Below, piece after piece: positions 14,190-22,275 of a stretch of 24,668 bases of DNA. This stretch comes from Methanothrix sp. Its GTDB lineage: Archaea > Halobacteriota > Methanosarcinia > Methanotrichales > Methanotrichaceae. The first letter of the stretch is position 1. Every line of letters begins with the position of its first letter. A program made the translations under genes and the position numbers. The stretch lies in assembly GCA_003162615.1 (NCBI GenBank), contig PMNG01000059.1, positions 3,534 to 28,201 of the forward strand, read 5' to 3'. The notes beneath the pieces were generated by a model. That model did no database searches. It was not told the origin of the DNA and saw only the letters and a list, made by a program, of their open reading frames with translations.

Positions 14190-16727
14190 TTACTCGTCTC
14201 CCAACTTGATGAGAGCTTCTTTCGCTTCTTTTCGAACGCTGCTGTCCTTGTCCTGCAGTGCCTTTTTCAAGGGTTTCAATGCCCTTGGATCTCCGATGTT
14301 TCCTAAAACTTGAGCCGCCATGGCCCGCACGTAGCTTATCCTATCGTCGAGGGCATTGATCAACGGAGCGACTGCGGGTCTTCCGACCTTCGCCAGGCTC
14401 TCAGCAGCTTTTTTTCGCTCGTTTTTATCCCTATTTCTGAAGGATGCAATCAGAGGATCAACTGTTTTCGGGTCTCCGGCATTGCGTCCTTGAATTTTGC
14501 TGGCCTTTGGCTTACTTCTGGAAGCTTCATCACCCCTGGTGTTCGCAACCTTTCGGAAATCGTCAGGAATTTCGTAGCCAGCCGCATGACACTGGGCGCG
14601 TGGCTGTTCTGTGCGACTCCACTCTGCCTCCTTGGCCTTTATCAGTTCTCTTCCCTTCGTTGCACTGACGACTATCAGCTCCTGTTGGACCCAATCCGGC
14701 AAAAACTGTTTAACGCCGCCCAGTCCGTCTCCGCTGAACCTTCTATCGCAAAACAGCAGCACGCCTCGCTCAGACTCCGCCCTGATGACCCTGCCAGCTG
14801 CCTGAAGTCCTCTATTTATGGCGGGCAGGGTGTAGGCTATGAGCATGCCCTCCGCCTTCCCATACTTCCTTGTGTAATAGGCGTTGATCTCCCTCTGGAT
14901 CTCATCGTAGGCCCCAAGAGGCAGTCCGACTACAGCCACGCCGTTGAGGGCTTCGCCCTTGTAATCTATTCCCTCGGCCAGCTTTCCTCCGCATACGCCC
15001 AAGAGGACACCCCCGCCTTTTCGTCCCAGCCCGAAAAACTCCTCAAGGAGATCGGGAACTTCTTCAGAGGACCTGGGCTCAACACAGAGCATCTTTTTTG
15101 CCTTCCGAGCGGAGGCCAGACAGACCTCGCGGTAGTTGTTCATCATTGGATAGGATGTGAAAAAGACTGCCACGTTTCCTGGGACGCACTCTATCAGGGA
15201 TTCTATGTGACCGATCATCTCCCTGCGGTTGTCTGCATCCTCCCTCACATCGAGCTGTGAGCTGGCCTTTTCCGCTGCCAGAAGAAGCCTGTTCTCCTTC
15301 GGGAACGGGTTTGGAAGGCTGACCAGCTTTGCCCTGCCCATTTCCCCGAGGCAATAAAGCTCGTAAGCGTTAAGCGGTGATAACGTCCCACTCAGCATCA
15401 CTGTGGCATTTACGTTGTCGGTGATTCTCCTGATGACGGGAGCAGGGTCGATCTTGTTGACCTCCAGGCGGACCCACTTTTTGTCGCCGTTTCCCGTCAC
15501 AACTATCTTTCTCAGGTAGGATTGGTCCTCTTCTGCCTGTTCGACGTCTCGCAAAAAGAGCAAAACCATAGCCAGATTTGGCTGGATGTCCCCCTGGAGG
15601 TTCTCCTTATCTCCTTCGGCCAGTTTCAGCTCGGCCACGGCTACGGCAACATCCGAGAAATAAGAGAGAGCCTCGTCTCTGTTCTCGATCCCGTCGTAGA
15701 GGAAAGTCCGAAAAAGATCGGCATCCATAAGGGCCTCGCCCTCCTGCATCCGTGCCAGACGGCTTGTCATGAACTTCTTCAGCCTAGGAAGGATTGTCCG
15801 AATGACCCCGATCCCCTGTCGTCTCCAGGAAGATTCCGTTCGTGACTCCTCCAGCCTTGCCTGGCCAAGGGTGCCTTCGAACTTCTCAACCTCTCTCTCA
15901 GCCATGTCCAGCATGCGCACCGTCAGGATCCTGGAGCTCATGGCCCTGACCGCATCTCCCAAGTTGTGAGCCTCGTCCACGATGATGGTCACTTTTTCCG
16001 GCTCAATCTCAAGCCACTGAAAGATTATGTCCTGAAAGTCAGGGCTGAAGAGGTGGGAGTAGTTCATTATCACTATGTTGCTGTTTTTGGCATACAGGCT
16101 CATGATCTCGTAGGGGCAGAGCCCTTTGCAGATCTTCTCAAGATCCTCCGGGGCAGTCACCTTCTTCTTTAACGCCTCCACAACATCAAGAGCCTGGCCG
16201 GATCTGCGGAAGTGAGCCTGGCCGTTGAGTTCAAAGCCTTCCCTGCTCTTTAGATAATATGGACAGAAGGTTCTGTAACCGGGCTCTTCCTCTGGTATGC
16301 TGTCCCTGGAAGGATCGTAGATGCTGTTCTGGCTCTTGTTTAGACGACTTGTTATGTAGTTCTTGGTCCATTCTTTGAGCCGAGAACATCCGGCATAGAC
16401 GCTCTCTCCTCTGAATTCGTTCTCGATTGGACAGATCTTCTGCTTCCCGACCATGTAAGCGATCTCGGGTTTATGCCTGGTGTGCGACCATATCTTCTGG
16501 ATCTCGTCAAGGTAGATGCCTATCTGAGAAACAGTTCTCAACGCCACCACAACCTTGCCAGGAGCTGCAGCCATGGCTGAAGAAATGCAGCTTGTCTTGC
16601 CGCAGCCAGTGGGAGCGTCTATCATTAGCACCCCATGCTCTCCGTTCCTGATGGTTTCATAGACGGCATCTAGCATTCGGTCCTGGTATGGTCTCAGCGA
16701 TTGGTAGGGGAAGTAATCCAGGTACAC
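14190..16727 (-). CDS. XPD/DinG-type Fe-S helicase with C-terminal HEAT repeats
   Basis: A superfamily 2 DNA helicase of 845 residues. Seen are a Q-like motif (PYQSLRPYQDRML), Walker A APTGCGKT (38-45), four candidate Fe-S cysteines between motifs I and II (C99, C114, C155 and C204), the DEAH box at 251-254 and motif VI GLQAAGRVIRA. These define the 5'-3' XPD/Rad3 family that acts in DNA repair. The last 85 residues or so are HEAT/PBS-type repeats (VAPLINALDD, ALKPLKKALQD, ALIKLGDE), joined by a basic, low-complexity linker rich in Lys, Arg and Ser. XPD is usually shorter and lacks this tail. The start is GTG at 16725-16727, with no ribosome binding site and a stop further upstream in frame at 16773. 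It is convergent with the DUF555 gene. Confidence 0.88.
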   Translation of the reverse strand: MYLDYFPYQSLRPYQDRMLDAVYETIRNGEHGVLMIDAPTGCGKTSCISSAMAAAPGKVVVALRTVSQIGIYLDEIQKIWSHTRHKPEIAYMVGKQKICPIENEFRGESVYAGCSRLKEWTKNYITSRLNKSQNSIYDPSRDSIPEEEPGYRTFCPYYLKSREGFELNGQAHFRRSGQALDVVEALKKKVTAPEDLEKICKGLCPYEIMSLYAKNSNIVIMNYSHLFSPDFQDIIFQWLEIEPEKVTIIVDEAHNLGDAVRAMSSRILTVRMLDMAEREVEKFEGTLGQARLEESRTESSWRRQGIGVIRTILPRLKKFMTSRLARMQEGEALMDADLFRTFLYDGIENRDEALSYFSDVAVAVAELKLAEGDKENLQGDIQPNLAMVLLFLRDVEQAEEDQSYLRKIVVTGNGDKKWVRLEVNKIDPAPVIRRITDNVNATVMLSGTLSPLNAYELYCLGEMGRAKLVSLPNPFPKENRLLLAAEKASSQLDVREDADNRREMIGHIESLIECVPGNVAVFFTSYPMMNNYREVCLASARKAKKMLCVEPRSSEEVPDLLEEFFGLGRKGGGVLLGVCGGKLAEGIDYKGEALNGVAVVGLPLGAYDEIQREINAYYTRKYGKAEGMLIAYTLPAINRGLQAAGRVIRAESERGVLLFCDRRFSGDGLGGVKQFLPDWVQQELIVVSATKGRELIKAKEAEWSRTEQPRAQCHAAGYEIPDDFRKVANTRGDEASRSKPKASKIQGRNAGDPKTVDPLIASFRNRDKNERKKAAESLAKVGRPAVAPLINALDDRISYVRAMAAQVLGNIGDPRALKPLKKALQDKDSSVRKEAKEALIKLGDE

Positions 16728-16814
16728 ACAGATTTGATGGCCGCAAGAACAGATAAAGTCTGTCCATGAAGGCTATTATTTTCTCCCCTAACAGACTATG
16801 TACGGAAAAGTTCA

Positions 16815-16823
16815 AATTATATC
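16815..16823 (+). promoter_or_regulatory. TATA box of the exported-protein operon
   Basis: AATTATATC lies about 25 bases before a likely start of transcription near 16847. The ATG at 16863 follows a purine-rich AGGTGGGGG. This region also separates the operon from the divergent helicase gene. Confidence 0.45.
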
Positions 16824-16862
16824 AGACAATGATAATAATCTATAGCATGAAGGTGGGGGATA

Positions 16863-17555
16863 ATGAGAGTAGCTTTGTGGATAATCGTTGGGGTAGTCGT
16901 CGTTCTTGTGGGTTTTACTTCGGCAGTCCATGGTCTAGGTATAATGGCCAGCTCTGGCTTGTCCGATAATTTCTATTCCGCGAACGATGGCTTGAATGAT
17001 TTCAAGATGAAGATGGCGCAGATCATGGGAAGCGCCAATCAAGGGAAGGAAAATAGCGTAAATGTGGAAAATCAAGGAGCAGCTAACGGTCTAAATGCCC
17101 TCGTCTCAGACGCCAACTCATCCGATGTTAATCGATCTGCTAATAATCAATCCGCTCATGACCTATCCACCGTTAACTCGATCCCATTCGAATCCCCCGC
17201 ACCCAATACAAGAGCGTTTAACTCGTCTGAATCTAACTCATCCGAATCAGAGGGCTCGCAACTCGCGTCAACGCAGAATTCATCCTCCGTCAATCAATCT
17301 ATTGAAAACAGAACGTTAGGCATTCAGCCAGGCAAGAACTCAACTTCAAAGAACGGCTCCGACTCCGGCGGTTCGATGCTCTCCCAGAGCGATTCAGTTT
17401 CTCCGTCTGGAATCCATTCCGATAATCAAGCCTCCTTCAACGGCGATTGGTCCATGCAGGCCAACAAGCAGGGCTTTGGGAATAGCGGAATAAACGATAG
17501 AATGGCCCTGAGCGGCGACTTCAACGTTCACAAGAGCGTCAGCTTCAAGGGATGA
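16863..17555 (+). CDS. Ser/Asn-rich exported protein
   Basis: A 230-residue protein. Residues 1-24 are a signal peptide or membrane anchor (MRVALW, then IIVGVVVVLVGF). The rest is low-complexity, dominated by Ser, Asn, Gly and Gln, without cysteines or predicted fold. About ten N-X-S/T sites are visible (NSS, NRS, NQS, NRT, NST, NGS), so it may be heavily N-glycosylated at the cell surface. The gene ends in ATGA overlap with the following exported propeller protein, suggesting one transcript. No family is recognised. The biased composition makes homology searches unreliable. Confidence 0.7.
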   Translation: MRVALWIIVGVVVVLVGFTSAVHGLGIMASSGLSDNFYSANDGLNDFKMKMAQIMGSANQGKENSVNVENQGAANGLNALVSDANSSDVNRSANNQSAHDLSTVNSIPFESPAPNTRAFNSSESNSSESEGSQLASTQNSSSVNQSIENRTLGIQPGKNSTSKNGSDSGGSMLSQSDSVSPSGIHSDNQASFNGDWSMQANKQGFGNSGINDRMALSGDFNVHKSVSFKG

Positions 17556-17578
17556 TCCTGGAACCAGAGAGTGTACAA

Positions 17579-18814
17579 ATGATCCATTTTAGTGCGTTTC
17601 GGTTGTTCGTGTTGTCCATGCTCCTTGCTTTTTTGATCGCTCCCGCCTTGGCGGCAAAACCGATGGAGGAATGGAACAAGACCTACGGAGGGCCCTACGG
17701 CGATGGTGCCTGGTCTCTTCAGGGAACTCGAGACGGAGGTTATGTAATCGCTGGATATACGTCTTCTCTAGGACAGGGCAGCGACCTCTGGTTGATTAAA
17801 GTAGACTCCCTAGGTGAGAAGCAGTGGGATGAGATCTTCGGCGGCTCCGGGGAGGATATCGGCTACTCGGTCAGTCAAACCGGGGATGGCGGCTATGTAG
17901 TCGCCGGCACCACCAAGTCCTACGGAATGGGCAGCGAGTATCTTTGGCTTCTGAGGACAGACTCCAATGGAACAAAGCTATGGGACAGGACCTTTGGAGG
18001 TTTTGTATCATCGTCAGGAGACGGCGCTTGGTCGGTTAACGAGTCAAAAGATGGGGGTTATATCATAACCGGTTACACCAGATCCTTTGGAGCAGGTGCA
18101 AAGGACCTCTGGTTGGTAAAAACCGACTCCCAAGGAAAGAAGCTGTGGGATAGGACTTTTGGAGGCTCCAAGGACGACGTGGGAATGTCCGTTGTTCAGA
18201 CCAGAGACGGCGGGTATGTGGTGACTGGGAGGACGGCGTCCTACGGCTCTGGAAAAGACGACATATGGTTGATAAAGACCGACTCGTCAGGAAAAGAGCA
18301 GTGGAACAGAACCTTTGGCGGTTCCGCAGACGACGTCGGCTTACAAGTGCTGGAAACCCTAGACGGCTACGTCGTAACAGGTAGAACCGAATCCGAGGGT
18401 CCCGACGAGAGAGCCTTTTTGTTGAAGACGGATTTGAGTGGAAAGAAGCAGTGGGAGATGGTCTACGACAAGGACAGCTCTTCTATCTCGGTTCAGCAAA
18501 CCTCAGACGGTGGGTTTGTTCTGGCCGGCCACATTGAATCAAAAGAGTCAGGAAGAGATGCCTGGTTGGCTAAAACGGATGCCTCGGGTGAGGAGCAATG
18601 GAGCATGAACCTGGGCGGACCAGGGCAGGATATGGCTACCTCTGTTGTTGAGAGCAGAGACGGTGGTTACGCGTTGGCAGGCATAACTAACTCCTACGGA
18701 GCAGGAGCAGAGGATGCTTGGCTGGTGAAGGTGGGGTTTGGGAATGCCAACTCCACTTACAGTAACGCTGGAGGAAACACTACAAAAAATGGGAACAATA
18801 CATCAGCAGGGTAA
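17579..18814 (+). CDS. Exported seven-repeat beta-propeller-like protein
   Basis: After a signal peptide (MIHFSAFRLFVLSMLLAF, cleavage near ALAAKP) the protein has seven repeats of about 50 residues. Each follows the pattern TFGG..DD...SV..T.DGGYV.AG.T.S.G.G..D.WL.KTD..G..QW, and the sixth is the most degenerate. Seven copies fit a seven-bladed beta-propeller. A short Asn/Thr/Gly-rich tail follows. The start at 17579 is preferred because it gives a normal signal peptide; an ATG at 17552, overlapping the upstream gene's stop, would add nine residues and put an acidic stretch first. Similar repeat proteins are common in methanogen exported proteomes, without known enzymatic role. It is co-transcribed with the Ser/Asn-rich protein. 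Confidence 0.82.
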   Translation: MIHFSAFRLFVLSMLLAFLIAPALAAKPMEEWNKTYGGPYGDGAWSLQGTRDGGYVIAGYTSSLGQGSDLWLIKVDSLGEKQWDEIFGGSGEDIGYSVSQTGDGGYVVAGTTKSYGMGSEYLWLLRTDSNGTKLWDRTFGGFVSSSGDGAWSVNESKDGGYIITGYTRSFGAGAKDLWLVKTDSQGKKLWDRTFGGSKDDVGMSVVQTRDGGYVVTGRTASYGSGKDDIWLIKTDSSGKEQWNRTFGGSADDVGLQVLETLDGYVVTGRTESEGPDERAFLLKTDLSGKKQWEMVYDKDSSSISVQQTSDGGFVLAGHIESKESGRDAWLAKTDASGEEQWSMNLGGPGQDMATSVVESRDGGYALAGITNSYGAGAEDAWLVKVGFGNANSTYSNAGGNTTKNGNNTSAG

Positions 18815-18919
18815 GTCGTTTCGAATGATAGCCAATTGATTCCGACAAATGACATTCCAGATCTACATTCTCAATTTTTCTCAAAGTATTTATTAACTTA
18901 AACAACCATAGCTGAGTTA

Positions 18920-19644
18920 ATGCTAACTCATGTCAGGATCTCTGACATCGGTCTCTACCTTCGCTGCCCGAGGCTAGTTTATCTCGATGCTTTGGGCTCT
19001 CTGCCGAGGAAGGCAAGGCCTGTTCATCTGCTTCTGCGCGAACTTATGCTCGGCATATCGGGCAGCGATGATCTCGAAGAAGAGCTAGAGACAATTCTAA
19101 GCAAACAAGAGCAGGATCTTCCTCTGATCTACGGAGACGAGATCGATCCCGAAGAGCTCTGTATGGCCTCCCAGGAGGTTAAAGCAATGATTCCTAGAAT
19201 GGCTCAGGGTTTGGCCACCGTCCTTGACAAGATTCTTCCTAGCGATCTGGAGGTGGACCTGCGATCCGACCGCTTGGGCCTGTCTGGCAGACTAGATCGA
19301 CTGGTCACAGATGGTCATGTTCCTTCTATCATAAAGACCGGTTTTGCTCCCGATGATGGAGTCTGGAAGAAGGATAGGCTCCAGCTCGCAGGGTATGCAA
19401 TGCTTACCGAGGAGCAGTACGGTGTAGAATTGAGCAAGGCTTGGTGGAGTATCCGAGATCTGGAATAATACGCACCGTTCAGATCCACAGCGTTGACAGA
19501 GGAAGATTTCTCAGAATTAGGAACAGGGTCCAACAGATAAAGGAGGGCAGGCTGCCGGAAAGATCAGAGGAGGCGAGATGCATTGACTGCGAATTGAAAG
19601 ATAAGTGCGAGACACGGATGTCGTTGGCTTCAAAGTTCTTTTGA
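18920..19644 (+). pseudogene. Cas4/Dna2-like nuclease gene with a one-base frameshift
   Basis: The first frame (18920-19468) encodes an N-terminal cysteine (YLRCPRLVYLD), GRLDRLV with an acidic metal ligand, a KTG motif and QLAGYAMLTEEQYG. The second frame (from 19441 to the TGA at 19642-19644) continues with VEYPRSGIIRTV and ends with the cysteine cluster CIDCELKDKC. One N-terminal and three C-terminal cysteines are the Fe-S set of Cas4-type PD-(D/E)XK nucleases. Adding one G to the GG run at 19443-19444 would restore a 241-residue protein. The position before the catalytic lysine reads IIK where Cas4 usually has ExK, so activity is doubtful or the subfamily differs. No cas genes or CRISPR array are near. 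It may be a sequence error, as the rest is intact. Confidence 0.75.
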
Positions 19645-20087
19645 AATATGTTTGCCGGATATAACCATTGTAATCCTATTCCCGGTCAGTCGTGTTGCGC
19701 GGAAGCAGATAAGCGAACGCAGATGTGATGACTTCATTACTTGGGGATTTAACATACAAAATAATACTTCGTATGAAATTATCTCAATAGCTCTCAACAA
19801 TATTGATAAGTCCCCGAGTAAATGAAAAGTGTGCCCATTGCTGTGGGCACACTTCACGGGGGGCCTGTAACTCTAACATGTTACCACCAAAAGACTCCCC
19901 GCTCTTTATCACTTCCTGCGATAAAAAATTTGTCTCAAAATAGCTGACTACTAGGACGAACTACTCTCGTAGTAGGTATCTCAATCTATATTGACAAATG
20001 AGTGCAAAGCGATTTTCGACCTAAATATCGTCTACCGGCTAAAGTAGGCCTGGTTCACAAGTCAGGTTTCTTCTTATCTAGACGGTT
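19645..20087. other. Convergent intergenic gap of 443 bases
   Basis: It lies between the ends of the Cas4-like gene and the TPR gene, so it needs no promoter for either. Besides the three stems listed separately, it has overlapping hairpins at 19948-19975: CTACTA with TAGTAG, and inside them ACTAC-TCTC-GTAGT. No protein gene with a ribosome binding site is visible. Confidence 0.4.
19739..19901 (+). ncRNA. Hairpin-rich region, candidate structured RNA
   Basis: Three nested or consecutive stems are seen in the gap between two convergent genes. ACTTGGGGA (19739-19747) pairs with TCCCCGAGT (19811-19819), nine pairs with one G-U, enclosing CATAC/GTATG. AAGTGTGCCCA (19827-19837) pairs perfectly with TGGGCACACTT (19844-19854) over a six-base loop. 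CGGGG (19857-19861) pairs with CCCCG (19897-19901) and encloses GTAAC/GTTAC. No known RNA family is recognised. A 42-codon frame beginning with ATG at 19822 overlaps it and is an alternative explanation. Strand is not certain. Confidence 0.35.
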
Positions 20088-20813
20088 CTACTGAAGTTCC
20101 AGCTTTCTAGCCAATCCCATGGTATCTTTTGCCTCGGTATCTCGGCCCGTAGCTTGTAAGGCTACGCTCTTGTTCTTCCAAGCCGTTGTGTACCCTGGCT
20201 GGATCAGAATGGCCTTGTCGAAGCACTTGATAGCCTCGTCATGCCTGCCAAGGGCACTGAGGGCCACCCCTTTGTTGTTCCAGGCATAAATGTCAAAGGG
20301 ATCTATCATTATGGCCTCTTCGTAGCTATCGATGGCATCGTCATGCCTTCTCAGGTTGTCCAGAGATGCGCCACGGTTGTTCCAGGCCCTCCTTCCTTCC
20401 GCACCAAAGGGATTCAATTCGATTGCTCTTGCATAGCTGGCGATTGCATCCTCGTACCTTCCCAAGTTGTGCAGTGCAAAGCCCCTGACTATCCAGGTCC
20501 TGGCGGCTGTTGGATCTATTGCCATGGACTTCTCCGAGGACTCCAACGCCTCCGCATACCTGCCCAGGTCGTTTTGGACTGCTCCTCTGTTCCTCCAGGC
20601 GTCGGCATTAGATGGGACCAGCTCAACGGATTTATCGAAGGATTGGATGGCCTCTATGTAATTCCCCAGCTTTCTGGAGGCGATGCCTCTTTGATACCAG
20701 GCATGCGCATTCAGGGGCTCTTCCAGGGTGGCCTTCTCAAAACACTCAACGGCTTTCTCGAAGTCGCCCAGATCCAGCAGATATGCACCTTTGTTGATCC
20801 ATTCTCCTGACAC
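20088..20813 (-). CDS. Seven-repeat TPR protein
   Basis: A 241-residue soluble protein built almost wholly of seven tetratricopeptide repeats of 34 residues, one longer by three (LNPFGAEGRRAW). Consensus positions are well kept (AW.NRG.AL..LGRY.EAI.S..KAI.IDP). It starts at the GTG at 20811-20813, with GGAAAGAG five bases before. There is no signal peptide or membrane segment, so it is cytoplasmic. TPR arrays of this kind are protein-interaction scaffolds and are abundant in methanogens; the partner is unknown. It is divergent from the DUF2551 gene. Confidence 0.85.
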   Translation of the reverse strand: MSGEWINKGAYLLDLGDFEKAVECFEKATLEEPLNAHAWYQRGIASRKLGNYIEAIQSFDKSVELVPSNADAWRNRGAVQNDLGRYAEALESSEKSMAIDPTAARTWIVRGFALHNLGRYEDAIASYARAIELNPFGAEGRRAWNNRGASLDNLRRHDDAIDSYEEAIMIDPFDIYAWNNKGVALSALGRHDEAIKCFDKAILIQPGYTTAWKNKSVALQATGRDTEAKDTMGLARKLELQ

Positions 20814-20935
20814 GTTGACTCTTTCCAGCTTGACTTCAGCTAAAGGGCTTTATGTTCAAGGTCGTTTTGGTTGTTGATTATACTTGTGGCGATGACTTGT
20901 CAGTAACGGGATTTATAAGTTGGGCAAACTAGTTA

Positions 20936-20981
20936 AAAGTTAATATGGTGAGGTAAAGTTAATATAGTAAAGTATATATTA
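20936..20981 (+). promoter_or_regulatory. TATA box and three AT-rich repeats before the DUF2551 gene
   Basis: AAAGTTAATAT occurs at 20936 and 20955, and a variant AAAGTATATAT at 20969 that also contains the likely TATA box. The repeats are spaced 19 and 14 bases apart. Because the downstream gene encodes a winged-helix protein, they could be an autoregulatory operator; this is inference. A leader of about 30 bases to the ATG at 21036 would follow. Confidence 0.4.
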
Positions 20982-21035
20982 CACTTATTACTTAACTATA
21001 TGCAATTGTCGAGGGTGTAATCCAAGGGGGATAGC

Positions 21036-21344
21036 ATGAGAACACAGCGGTCTGAGGTATTAAGCCGTCTGTCCAGGTTTGTAGATATGGATAGCCATGG
21101 GCTGAGAAAGTTCATTCTTCTGACCATAGTTGAAACTCGCCAGTTTACAGTGAGTTCTCTTCATGAAACCGTGAGTCAGAAATTCGAGGTGTCCAGGAAG
21201 GTAGTTGCCTCCATGATAGGCTATATCTGTTCGAGACTTGGCATTCTCAGAGTCAATAAAGAATCTTATAGATCTCCCAAGACCTACATTCTCCGAGATG
21301 AGTACGCGGACATTGCCAGATCGGTGCTCTCAGATACCATATGA
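21036..21344 (+). CDS. DUF2551 family winged-helix-like protein
   Basis: A 102-residue basic protein that resembles the archaeal DUF2551 family, known mainly from methanogens. The sequence GLRKFILLTIVETRQFTVSSLHETVSQKFEVSRKVVASMIGYICSRLGILR fits a winged helix-turn-helix in which VSRKVVASMIGYI would be the recognition helix. The start ATG at 21036 is five bases after AAGGGGG. It overlaps the next gene by four bases (ATGA), so the two are translationally coupled. A DNA-binding role is inferred; targets are unknown. It may control its own promoter, which carries three AT-rich repeats. Confidence 0.75.
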   Translation: MRTQRSEVLSRLSRFVDMDSHGLRKFILLTIVETRQFTVSSLHETVSQKFEVSRKVVASMIGYICSRLGILRVNKESYRSPKTYILRDEYADIARSVLSDTI

Positions 21345-21742
21345 CCTATGTCAAAAAGGCTCCTCGAACAGCCACGACGATGAAGGTCAGATCCAAGTCC
21401 GAGTATGCCATCAGTCATTCCAAAGATCCCTACATGGAGCTAATGCTCAGGCTTTTCCAGGATGAATCCACAGCCCTTCGCGGCCATAAGTTCCTTACAA
21501 TGGTCGAGGAAAGGCAAAAAAAGGGGAACCCCATCAGGACCAGAGATTGGAAGCAGCTATTGGAAGAACTAAATGTCAGCAGATCGGCATTCTATGCCAT
21601 GAGAAATAAGCTCCTTGGAGCCGGCCTGATAACCAATAAAAGCGGGGAGTACCGGTTGTCCGGCATGTTCAGCCGCGACCTAGTTGACATGGCCAGATGG
21701 TGGTGGACGGCAGTCCTAAACAATACTCTAGATAATCTATAG
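21341..21742 (+). CDS. Putative helix-turn-helix protein coupled to DUF2551 gene
   Basis: A 133-residue protein, not assigned to a named family. The central part, RTRDWKQLLEELNVSRSAFYAMRNKLLGAGLI followed by a short beta hairpin (NKSGEYRLSG), reads as a winged helix-turn-helix. The N-terminal 30 residues are basic and probably flexible. The C-terminus contains a WWW run (MARWWWTAVLNN). The start overlaps the DUF2551 stop by four bases; a later ATG at codon 14 is possible. The pairing suggests that the two act together in regulation, but this is inferred from operon structure only. Confidence 0.65.
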   Translation: MTYVKKAPRTATTMKVRSKSEYAISHSKDPYMELMLRLFQDESTALRGHKFLTMVEERQKKGNPIRTRDWKQLLEELNVSRSAFYAMRNKLLGAGLITNKSGEYRLSGMFSRDLVDMARWWWTAVLNNTLDNL

Positions 21743-21777
21743 ACTGATTTTTGCTACGGTTTTATTTCAAAAATTCT

Positions 21778-22275
21778 CTATAAACTATGTATCAGTTCTT
21801 TTTTTTGCTTTTCTATGGTTTCAACAACCTTAGCGTTCTCCATGTACTCAAGGCTGCCCTGGCAGAACGGACATATGAAGTTTGCCTCGCTTGCTTCATC
21901 GAAAATGAACCTAGCACATCCTTCCGTGCACGCATAAAAGATGTTGTTCTTCTCATAAGTCAGTCGCTCTTCAAGATTCCGGAGAAGCCTCTTGGCCTCA
22001 GATTCTAGTGCCTTGTCGAAGTTCTCAGGACATAACTGCCATAGATAGGTAAGCCAACCCGAGTCCGGGTCTCTCTTGCGTCTGTATATGGCTAACCTGT
22101 GCTCGTAGAGCAGATATAGCGTACGCCTCACGGTGTTCAGGCTTATTCCCGTCAGCTCTGCGAGGTGCTCGTCCGTGATCTCATCTTCGGGTATATTTTC
22201 TACTATACGAACTCCCTCATCGCCGACAAGCTTCATAATGTATGCTTTATGAATAGTTCCCTCAACAATAGTCAA
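21778..22275 (-). CDS. tfe: Transcription factor E (TFE alpha, archaeal TFIIE-alpha homologue)
   Basis: TFE stimulates promoter opening by archaeal RNA polymerase together with TBP and TFB. This 165-residue protein has the N-terminal winged helix (residues 1-85, ITDEHLAELTGISLNTVRRTLYLLYEHRLAIYRR), a helical linker, and a C-terminal zinc ribbon with C116, C120, C135 and C138 (CTEGC and CPFC). Length and order match the archaeal family. The start is TTG at 22273-22275, two bases after GGTGGTGATC, a near-perfect match to the 16S 3' end. A TATA-like CTATATAG lies at 22470-22478 upstream, which would give a leader of about 170 bases. The neighbours also encode DNA-binding proteins, but no operon links them. 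Confidence 0.92.
   Translation of the reverse strand: MTIVEGTIHKAYIMKLVGDEGVRIVENIPEDEITDEHLAELTGISLNTVRRTLYLLYEHRLAIYRRKRDPDSGWLTYLWQLCPENFDKALESEAKRLLRNLEERLTYEKNNIFYACTEGCARFIFDEASEANFICPFCQGSLEYMENAKVVETIEKQKKELIHSL

Noticed and set aside
19630..19857. 75-codon minus-strand frame in the gap after the Cas4-like gene
   Set aside because: Its composition is unlike a protein, it overlaps the end of the nuclease gene and it coincides with the hairpin region.
18920..20087. CRISPR array near the Cas4-like gene
   Set aside because: No regularly spaced direct repeats are seen here or elsewhere in the window; the repeats near 20936 are only three and are in a promoter.
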